Below, one piece after another: positions 55,375-64,000 of a DNA stretch of 64,000 nucleotides. Origin of the DNA: Linanthus parryae. Taxonomy: Eukaryota; Streptophyta; Magnoliopsida; Ericales; Polemoniaceae. Each line of letters starts with the position of its first letter. The first letter of the stretch is position 1. Made by a program: the position numbers and the translations under genes. The notes under the pieces are model-generated. The model saw nothing but the letters and a program-made list of their open reading frames with translations, searched no databases and was not told the DNA's origin. The stretch covers positions 14,421,735 to 14,485,734 of the forward strand of contig JALGPY010000013.1 of NCBI GenBank assembly GCA_023055425.1. The letters are read 5' to 3'.

Positions 55375-56875
55375 TGTTGGGTTTTGTAACGGATTATGCA
55401 GCGGAAAAACAACAATTAAGATCCGCAGAAGACCCTCCAAGTATCACAGGAAGAGACATCATAACGATAGTAAAGGTACTAGTAACAATTACCTTGTTTG
55501 GCTCCTTGGATGACATCAAACGCAAAATAGTGTTCGCGCCTCTACGGATAGTCCACGCCTAGGATCAAGCTCAAGATTCCTCAACTTATTGTGCTAGAAA
55601 CCGGTGGAAGAAGGAAGAATAAGAATCACGCAACGGATACTAGAAGAGGCTCGGCGTCTTCTTAGCCGATGGGTAGACGGGGGCGGACGGGACTTGGCTC
55701 CGGCCTTGTCTTGTCTTGCTCTCTCTCCTTGCTTTGTTCTCCCTGACTCAATGTATGTTATGATAATTAGTGAGAAAATAATCTATGAGTGTACTTAATA
55801 TAGTCCAACAACTCCTTGTTAACCACATAAAGTCCCCTCTCCTAATCCTGTCCATACACAAATTTGTCCAACTTGCAATCAAGTCCCAATCATGTCTATA
55901 CATGGATTAGTCTACCTTGAAAATCCTAATCATGTCTAAACATGGATTAGTCTGCTTTGCAAATTAGTCCTACTAAGTTTGGAAATGGTTGCGTATTGAT
56001 CATTCTATTTAATTAATCATATTAATTAATTCCCAAGTCTAGTTTAATCCATATGGCGTGTGACCCCATAGGTTTCTAGTTAGTTGGTAGTAACGATTAC
56101 TAACATGGAGCGGTGTCTAGAAACACATCCATGCCACCCAACTAATAGAAATAGTTAGTAATTCGACGAACCTTGTGAATATATTGTCTCATCCCTTTGT
56201 CTCTATATCCAGATTGGAAACGAGACATACAAGTCACACTAGTATATCCAATCCATAGTTTCTTGATCTTGGGAATAGTCTTATACATGCAAATAACATC
56301 AATATCCCATATGGATTTATCTGAGTCTGGCCAGACATTCTATAAGCACTACCCCTCGAGTGGACGCGGCTATTTCTGCCGTTATGTGGGAGGGACAAAT
56401 TCTATCTACATCACTACCATCTCTAAGCTTGCTTACTATTGTGTCTGATTAGCGCCTTTATTACTACCCAGTTATGGTGTGGCCTTTGACGATGTCAAAA
56501 CACAATATTCCACAACTATAGGATCTAGTGACTTCATGTCTAAGGATGACATTACCGTTTTCACTACGAGAAGCGCTTGTGACTTTACATAACTTGTATG
56601 TAGCCTTCTCGTAAGTGGGTCAATCCAGTATACCATTACTCCTAATTCATACCATTGTTTTGGATCGTGATGTCTCCATATCAATCCAACCCCATACTAG
56701 TTTATAGTTGATTGTTCAGTTAATCAATATAATCGATTAGGTATTTTTAATAATATATCTTTTATATTCTAAAGACTTCATTCATGTCAACATATTTCCA
56801 TATCGATAATATAATGAATAGAAAATCCATATAAATGTAACAAGAAATATATTGCCTCTAGGGCATTCTCCAACG
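55375..56875 (-). mobile_element. Copia F 3' LTR, minus strand
   Basis: Reverse complement of the LTR family at 58632-60035. The terminus at 55375 is tgttgggttttg; the other end (rc cgttggagaatgcc) has TG mutated to CG. It matches over gatgccctagaggcaat, agcgcttgtgactttacata and the attgcgtgattcttattc region. About 1.5 kb. It faces its own interior on the right. Confidence 0.87.
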
Positions 56876-56890
56876 GTCTCCCACTTGCAC
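56876..56890 (-). promoter_or_regulatory. Polypurine tract of copia F
   Basis: On the minus strand, ctagtgcaagtgggagac directly precedes the LTR, as at 58615-58631. Confidence 0.75.
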
Positions 56891-58242
56891 TAGAGTCAGT
56901 CAGGTGCATCATATGCCCATTGATCTAGCACAACCCTCATGCTATCACTGCGCAAGGGGCGTAGTAGGCGAGACCTCTGCTGGTACTTTTGCATATTTTC
57001 ACATCTCTTCTATCAAAAATTGATTGATATTGAATATTCTGAGTATGTGCATAAAATTGAGTAATATACTCAGTCCTCTATGGTAGGATCGACAAGTGTA
57101 TCTTGCATGGAATCCCTTCTAGATCACAGTTCCTCCCTATAAGGCAAAACACAAAACTTAATCTAAAATCATTAGATCGAAAGTTTGCATCAGTGTAACC
57201 ATTTACAGAGAACCCTTCCTATCCTCCATATACCAAGAATTCATCCTAACTTCTTCCCAAGTACTTTAATGATATTCTTAATAATTATCCAGTGACACTC
57301 ACCTGGATTTGACTGGTATCTTTTTGTCATACCATATGACATGTCTGACCTAGCACATAATATGGCGTATGCCGTGAATCTTATGCACACGGTCCTTTCT
57401 CAATCTAATTGGAAGTAAAATTAGTCTTCCAAAGACTAATTCCATGTGTCATAGTTAAGAATCCATATTCTTGCATGTTGACCCATTTCAACACCTTGTA
57501 AATATATGTACTATGACTTAAGATGAAAAACTATCTTGATCTATATCCATAGATCTTTCTAGATTGTTTCTCCTAAGTCCTACATTGGGAAAACAATTCC
57601 CTAGCAAATCTTTACAAGATTGCCGAGTAGGGACATCATTCTTAATGATTAGTCTCCACATACAAGACTAGAAATATAACTCTGCTCCCACTAGCCTTCT
57701 TGTAAAAAAAAGATCCATCTTCATTCTTGATGTAACCAAAATCTTTGATTGCATCATCGAATCAGAGATTCCAAATCCGAGAAGCTTGACTCAATCTGTA
57801 GACAGATTGCTGCAAGTAAGACGCGAATGTATTTAAGCATCGCAAATGGGGGGAAAAAATCGTCATAGTCTGTACTATGTTCTCACATAAAACCTTTAGA
57901 CACCAATTTTCGCTTAAAAGTAATCCCATTACCATCCATGTTGGTTTCTTCATAACCCAATTTCACCCTATGGGTCCTACCCTTTCAGATGGTTCCACCA
58001 AAGTCCATACTTTGTTCGTATACATGGATTCCATGTCGTATCTCAAGGCTCCAAGTCATTTTTGCGAGTATGGACCACTCGTGACCTCCTCATAGGTAGT
58101 GCTCATCTCCATGAGCAACACATCAACGGGTTATGAGTAATCCATATTTCTCTAGCCCCTTGACATATTGAACCTATGAGGTTCTTGTGTTACCTGCGTA
58201 GGTTGCTCCACAACACCTTGTGATCGTGCTCATGTTCCATGA
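56891..58242 (-). pseudogene. Copia F pol remnant (linker, RT, RNase H)
   Basis: Read downward from 58242, it begins with the integrase-RT linker (EHEHDHKVLWSNL type, then VTQEPH) matching 63870-63990. RT pieces follow near 57950-57720 (VYRLSQASRIWNL and a FDDAIKDFGY-like block), then a badly decayed RNase H up to the polypurine tract. Stops and frameshifts throughout. The upstream integrase and gag are missing because the sequence flips at about 58245. Confidence 0.72.
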
Positions 58243-58245
58243 AAA

Positions 58246-58617
58246 GGATTAATGTTCTGTTGTGGTGCAGAGGCCGAGTATATTGCTGCAAGTGGTGCAG
58301 CAAAAGAAGCTGTTTGGATTAGAAAATTTGTTTCTGAGCTTGGTGTAGTTCCTAGCATTGGGGATGCCACAATTCTGTATTGTGACAACACAGGCGCGAT
58401 CGCTCAATCTAAGGAACCTAGATCACACCAGAGATCCAAACACGTACTCTGGAAGATCCATCTTATTCGAAAGATTATCGATAGAGGAGATGTGAAGATA
58501 TGCAAGATTCCTACAGATGATAATCTGGCAGATCCATTTACAAAGCCGCTTGTTCAGCGCAAGCATGAAGAGCACACCAGGGTGATTGGCATACGCGATG
58601 CACCAGATTGGCTCTAG
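58246..58617 (+). pseudogene. Copia RNase H end, plus strand
   Basis: An open frame encodes the C-terminal RNase H of the same copia family: AEAEYIAASGAAKEAVWIRK, ILYCDNTGAIAQSKEPRSHQ, RGDVKICKIPTDDNLADPFT, ending DAPDWL and TAG, right at the polypurine tract. The 5' part is lost at the head-to-head junction with copia F. Well preserved compared with F. Confidence 0.88.
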
Positions 58618-58631
58618 TGCAAGTGGGAGAC
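58618..58631 (+). promoter_or_regulatory. Polypurine tract before the copia LTR
   Basis: tgcaagtgggagac immediately 5' of the LTR. Confidence 0.78.
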
Positions 58632-60035
58632 TGTTGGAATAGATGCCCTAGAGGCAATCTAATTTTAGTATGAATTGGCTAGAAAAATCATTGTATTATT
58701 TATGGATATATTTGATATAATGAAGTCCTTAGATTTAAAAATCGTGTTGTTTATCTTAAATATCCCTAGTCAAATATAATGATTAACAGGACGATCATCT
58801 ATAGACTAGTATGGGGTTGGTTGATATTGAGATATCACGATCCAACACATGGGTATGTATTAGGAGTAATGACATATCGGATTGACCCAAATCCGAGAAG
58901 GCTACATACAAGTTATGTAAAGTCACAAGCGCTTCTCGCGGTGATAGGATATTATCATCCTTAGACTTGAAGTCACTAGATCCTCTAGTTGTGGAATATT
59001 GTGCTTTGACAGAGTCAAACGCTACTCCGTAACTGGGTAGTTATAAAAGCGCGTGTTGGGCACAATAGGAAGCAAGCTAAGAGATGGTGAGTGATGTGGA
59101 CAGGATTTGTCCCTCCCACATAACGGGATCAGTTATCCAAGGCCACTCGAGGGATGGCGCCTATGGAATGTCTGGCCAGACTCATATGAATCAATATGGG
59201 GATATTGATGTCATATGTATGGATAGGGCTATTCCCAGGATCGAGAAACATGGATTGGATATTCGAGTGTGACTTGTATGTATTGTGTCCAATCCGGATA
59301 ATGAGACAAATGGATGCGATAATAAGATCCCAAGGATTGTCAAGATGATTATTTCTATTAATTGGGTGGCATGGATGTGTTGCTAGACACCGCTCCATGT
59401 TTGTAAATAGTTACTACCAATTAAGTAGAAACCTATGGGGTCACATGCCATATGGATATAATTGGACAAGAGACTTAATTAATAGAGATTAATTAAAAGG
59501 ATCATATTGGAACAAGTTTCTAACTTAGTGGGACTGATTAGCAAATAATACTATTCCATATATCGATATGGTTAGTATTGGTCCCTTTATGGAAACAACT
59601 AGGAGTAGTTGGACTCTATAAAGGAAATCCTTCCTTCCCTCTCAATACATGTTATTCATAACACATATTGAGAGGAGAGAAAATAGTTGAGAGCAAGCAA
59701 GGCTAGAGGCGTCCGCCCCTTACCCGCAACCCCAAACCCGTCGGCCACATAAGGAGGCCGAGCCTCTCTTTTTGGCTTCATTGCGTGATTCCGCTGTCTC
59801 CTTCCTCCGTTCTAGCTAGCACAAGAAGGTTGGGAGGTCCAATTCTCTATCCTAGGCGTGAATGAACCTTAGAGAACGTGACATTATTCGCGTTTGAAGT
59901 CATCAAAGGAGAACCCAAAGGTAAACACATATTAATCCTTTACTATCATTATGTTTTCTTGACTTGTGATCCTTGGTGGGATTTGAACGAAATAATTATT
60001 TTCTTCCGATGCGATTCCATGTTCAAAACCCTACA
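58632..60035 (+). mobile_element. Copia G LTR, shared by pol on the left and gag on the right
   Basis: It begins TGTTGGAATAG and ends caaaaccctaca, 1404 bp. A polypurine tract and RNase H precede it as for a 3' LTR, and a PBS, gag and pol follow it as for a 5' LTR. A leader with ctctcaatacatg lies at 59640. Confidence 0.88.
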
Positions 60036-60036
60036 G

Positions 60037-60050
60037 TGGTATCAGAGCCA
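60037..60050 (+). promoter_or_regulatory. Primer-binding site of copia G (initiator-Met tRNA)
   Basis: TGGTATCAGAGCCA, one base after the LTR; perfect over 14 bases. Confidence 0.93.
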
Positions 60051-61654
60051 CAGGTCGTAGAGCATAACGTAGTTTATGTGTTACAATTTTGTTGTTTTGA
60101 CACTTTAAATTCATGTTTATCGCGTAAAACGACAAATTTAGCATAGTAGATGCAATTGAATGAAGATTCAATCTAACAAGATGTAATTGTGCATTGGATG
60201 CAACAAATTAGTGAGTTTCTTGGTTTGAAGATTAGGGTTTGGGAACATGTTTGAAAAAATGGTTTTTCAACATAGAAACAACTGGGATTGGGCAACAAGG
60301 AAGGAGTTGTTTTTTGAAACAACTCCTAGAAGGGTTCGGCCCCATAGGGGACCGCCCCTGTGCCTTGCCGCCCAAGCCACGCACGCCCTAAGGGTCGTCC
60401 GGGCCTAGGTGCGACCGGGGGGACCGGCGGCTTGGGCTTGGCCGGGCCCTAGGGCCGTGTGTGATCCAATAGGGCTTTGGGAAGTTCTTTTGGATTGTTC
60501 TTGACCCTACTTCTTCAAAAAAAATTTAAAATTGAACGAGCACATTAAAATTGGTTTTAACTGTTTATGTGCTATTCACATGGTGGTTGGATATGGCCCT
60601 AGGTTGTGGTTTGTGTGTGAATGTTTATTTTGTGGTTTGTTTTACGGCCTGCGAGCTGATCAATTAATGTAATAATTAATTAAGGTTTACGGCCTGCGAG
60701 ACGTTTTTTTCCTCAACTTGTGAGATTTATTTTATTTAGTATAGGTATAGCTAGATAAAATAGATTGTTAGCCAAGATTGAAGAAAATAAGCCCAAAGAC
60801 ATTTGAGCCATGAAGATGGAGCATTGAGCATTACACAAAACCATGAAGGATGGACCAAAAGATGGAAACGTGTAGTGATGTGATCTATTTTAGGGTTCAT
60901 AGATATTCTCATTGGCTTGGGAATATCTTATCTTGAAAGGCCATATCCACATCACGTTTATTTTGTTGTGGTTGTTTATTTTTATTATTATGTGATTGGT
61001 GTATGGTTGACGCATGCGATTAGGATAATAAGAAAATTAGACAGCCGGGATCTATAATTGGGAGTTTTGCCCAAAACTCAAACATATAGATCATGTTGAT
61101 ATAGATCAACAATACAAATTAAAATTGAAAGGCAAATCCCTCAATCAAAATATTGTGTTTATGCCTTCTCGTTATTTAAACACTCATCATGATCACTATA
61201 TCTCATGATTGTGCGTGCCAAAGCATGGCAACATGGTTTATCGTGATTAGATGTGACGACACGTAACAATGTGCAATTGTTTAAGTAAGAGGTTGGACAC
61301 AACTAGGTAGATTTAATAAGATTAAAAGAAACCAAAGGCATACAATTGGGATTATTCATGGGGATGGATAAATAAATAATGGTTATTTGCCCAATTGAAC
61401 CAAAGGTTACATATGATGTAATTGGAATGGTTCCTACCTAAATAACCAATTCTGGGTGACTTGCCAAAGCAAGCTCGGAAAAGGCGAAATATGGATCTTG
61501 GCCCACTAGAAAATATAAGGATATTTTCCGCATTAATATGGAGGGTTGTTAATCCGAGAAAAATAGTGGGAGCTATATTTAATAATCAAGCCATTATTGA
61601 GTATAGTAAAATCATACTAAAATCTTGTATATTTCTCGTCTTTGTAGAATTCCA
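60051..61654 (+). other. Long leader of copia G
   Basis: 1.6 kb without coding similarity. It holds a GC-rich island (about 60330-60470) and a repeated tttacggcctgcgag (about 60642 and 60684). Confidence 0.5.
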
Positions 61655-62499
61655 ATGGCAAACAATTCATCGAATTCATCACACTCCCTACGGGCTGTTC
61701 TTGAGAAGGACAAGCTTTCTGGAACCAACTTTCTGGACTGGTACAGAAATTTAAGAATTGTTCTTAAACAAGAAAAGAAACTGTACACACTAGAAGAAGC
61801 CGTTCCAGAGGGTCCAGAGAACAATACCCCTGCAGCCCTAAAGGCGTATCAGAAACGTGTTGACGATGCTAATGATGTGGCTTGCTTTATGCTTTGCACC
61901 ATGTCTCCTGAGCTTCAGAAGCAACATGAGAACATGAATGCAGTCGATATGATCGAACACTTGAAGCAGCTCTTCCAAGAGAAGGCAAGGGTTGAAAGGT
62001 ATGAAGTTTCTCGGGCATTGTTCAAGAGTCACTTGGCAGAAGGGAACCCAGTAGGATCGCATGTGTTGCGGATGATCTGGTATCTTGAGAATCTCGTCGC
62101 CTAGGGTCCCCGATTGGTCAAGAGTTTTCCACATATCTCATTCTGCAATCATTGCCGGATAGTTATGGACAGTTCATCATGAACTCTAATATGAATGAGA
62201 TCGCCAAGCCTCTTCCAGTGCTACTCAATATGTTGAGGACAGCTGAACAATCCATCAACAAGGTAAAGGGCAAGGCCATAATGATGGTGCAGAAAGGAAA
62301 GGGTAAAAGGTTTGCCTCTACTTCCAAGGGTAAAGGCAAGGCAGTTGCTAAACCTAAGGACACTGCTCTTAAACCTGCCGGTGGCGTGGCCAATGGCGTG
62401 ATCAAGGGTGATTGTCACTACTGCAGTCAGCATGGACACTGGAAAAGGAATTGCCCAAAGTATCTGGAGGATAAAAGGCTTGGGATAGTGATCCCTTAA
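61655..62499 (+). pseudogene. Copia G gag
   Basis: Capsid/nucleocapsid protein from ATG 61655 (MANNSSNSSHSLRAVLEKDK), with LSGTNFLDWYRNLRIVLKQE and the CFMLCTMSPELQKQHENM block of the UBN2/gag family. A 1-nt frameshift near 62102 (LENLVA then stop) moves the frame; the rest continues as LQSLPDSYGQFIMNSNM, a Lys/Gly-rich stretch, and a canonical zinc knuckle CHYCSQHGHWKRNC (62413-62454). A TAA at 62497 separates it from protease, probably a mutation since copia uses a single ORF. Confidence 0.9.
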
Positions 62500-64000
62500 C
62501 CACCAGGTATTTTTGTTATAGATGTTAATTTAACTACTTCTTCATCATGGGTATTGGATACTGGATGTGGATCTCATATTTGTCGAAATATGCAGGATCT
62601 AAGTAGAAGTAGAAGATTAGCAAAAGGAGAGGTGGACTTGCGCGTTGGGAATGGAGCAAGAGTTGCTGCATTGGCTATAGGCGTGTATAGGCTATCTCTG
62701 CCTTCTAGATTAGTATTAGAATTAGATAATTGCTTTTATGTTCCTGCTATGAGTAAGAACATTATTTCCGTATCTTGTTTGGACAAGAAATGTTTTACTA
62801 TTTCAATAAAGAACAATTGTTGTTCCATTTATTTTGATAGTATTCACTATTGTAGTGAGCAATTATTTAATAGATTATATATCCTTTATCTAAGCTATCC
62901 AATCTATAACATAAATACTAAGAGGATTAAAATGAATGATTTAAATCCTGCTTATATATGGCATTGTCGTCTAGGCCATATAAATGAGAAACTTGTATCT
63001 AGACTCCATAAGGATGGATTTCTAGACTCATTTGATTTTGAATCATGTGAGACATGTGAGGCTTGTTTGTTAGGAAAGATGACAAATTCCCCTTTCAACA
63101 AGAAAGGTGAAAGGACTAGTGAGCAACTAGCACTCATACTACTGATGTGTGTCGGCCGTTTGCTACACCTGCCAGAGGTGGTTATGTCTACTTCATTACA
63201 TTCACTGATGATTTCAGTAGATATGGATATGTATACCGTATGAAGGCTAAATTTGAATCTTTTGAGAAATTCAAGGAATTTAAGAATGAAGTAGAGAAGC
63301 AACTTGGCAAAAGTATCAAAGCTCTACGATCAGATCGAGGAGGTGAGTACTTGAGCCAAGAGTTTGGTGATTATCTTAGAGAGTGTGGGATATTATCTCA
63401 ACTCACTCCACCCGGAACGCCACAATGGAATGGCGTATCCGAGAGGAGGAATCGAACCTTGTTGGACATGGTGAGATCTATGATGTGTCAAACAGATCTT
63501 CCGTTATCTTTTTGGGGCTACGCTTTAATGTGTGCAGCTTTCACCATTAACCGTGTTCCATCCAAATCAGTCATGAAGACACCACATGAGATGTGGAGTG
63601 GGAGCCGTCCCACAGTGTTGTTTATGAGGATATGGGGCTGCGATTTATGTGAAATGTTTACAGCCAGACAAACTCGGGCCGAAATCGGATAAGTGTAAGT
63701 TTGTGGGATACCCTAAGGAAACTAAGGGCTATTACATCTACAATCCAACCGATAACAAAGTGTTTGTTTCTCGGACCGGCGTGTTTCTAGAATGAGAATT
63801 TGTCTCTAAAGAACCAAGTGGGAGGACTGTAGAACTTGAAGAAGTTCAAGAACCACAAATTACTGATTCGGTTATGGAACATGAACAGGAACCACAACAG
63901 GTTGTGGAGCAACCTGTTCAAGTAACACAAGAGCTTCGTAGGTCGAGTAGAGTGCGCCAGGAGCCAGAGAGGTATGGACTTCTCGTGACGGAAACTGGTG
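62500..64000 (+). pseudogene. Copia G protease, pre-integrase and integrase (runs off the window)
   Basis: Protease has the intact active site SWVLDTGCGSHIC (62545-62585). The pre-integrase zinc region is WHCRLGHINEKLVSRLHKDG with CETCEACLLGKM (62960-63085). Integrase follows after a frameshift near 63135: FTDDFSRYGYVYRM, ALRSDRGGEYLSQEFGDY, LTPPGTPQWNGVSERRNRTL (63400-63460), so the DDE residues are present. Further frameshifts lie near 63645, and a stop in the FLE*EFVS segment near 63794. The linker RRSSRVRQEPERYGLLVTE ends the window, identical to the one in fragment E. Confidence 0.92.

Noticed and set aside
1..64000. rRNA, tRNA or other RNA genes
   Set aside because: None recognised; the tRNA-like stretches found are primer-binding sites of 12-19 bases.

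Overview
This is nuclear DNA of a flowering plant, probably a eudicot. It holds one intron-rich host gene, a full-size ABCG/PDR transporter, beside a dense and deeply nested cluster of LTR retrotransposons. The plant assignment rests on the 20-exon PDR gene, the Athila-type and Tekay/Del-type Ty3 elements, Ty1/copia elements primed by initiator-Met tRNA, and an L1-type LINE. I saw no rRNA gene, tRNA gene, CRISPR array or bacterial gene. The species cannot be told from the sequence.

Left part (1-8.5 kb): a minus-strand copia RNase H fragment, a decayed Athila-like LTR (about 470-1990), an AT-rich unassigned stretch, and a minus-strand LINE (about 5230-7400) split by a 481-bp solo LTR with a perfect 5-bp target duplication. 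Middle left (8.5-17.2 kb): the ABCG gene. Its 20 inferred exons give about 1441 residues with both nucleotide-binding domains. One intron is GC-AG, one has TG where the acceptor AG should be, and intron 11 holds a small MITE with a G-box palindrome in each terminal repeat.

Right part (18.5-64 kb): a nest. The outer Athila-like element C starts at 18502. Its 5' LTR is interrupted first by element B (19945-39795, TSD tggct) and then by element A (40157 to about 53391). B's gag is split by chromovirus D (24271-35629, TSD agaag), and B's pol has been replaced by an LTR-less copia fragment (E). C resumes at about 53397 with its LTR end, a primer-binding site and a short interior with two unrecognised ORFs, until a minus-strand copia LTR (F) at 55375. 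F joins head-to-head to a plus-strand copia whose single LTR (58632-60035) has pol on its left and PBS-gag-pol on its right; that element runs off the window. Every retroelement shows stops or frameshifts.

The most unusual structure is in element A. A 14-bp perfect palindrome, TGCGTATATACGCA, made entirely of alternating pyrimidine and purine, occurs 14 times: five in each LTR and four between pol and the last ORF. Within each cluster the spacing is exactly 19 bp. Element B and the LTR remnant at 470-1990 have comparable arrays of a different unit (TTCGTGCGAA/TTCGCACGAA), so promoter-side palindrome arrays may be a lineage-wide regulatory device with element-specific sequence.
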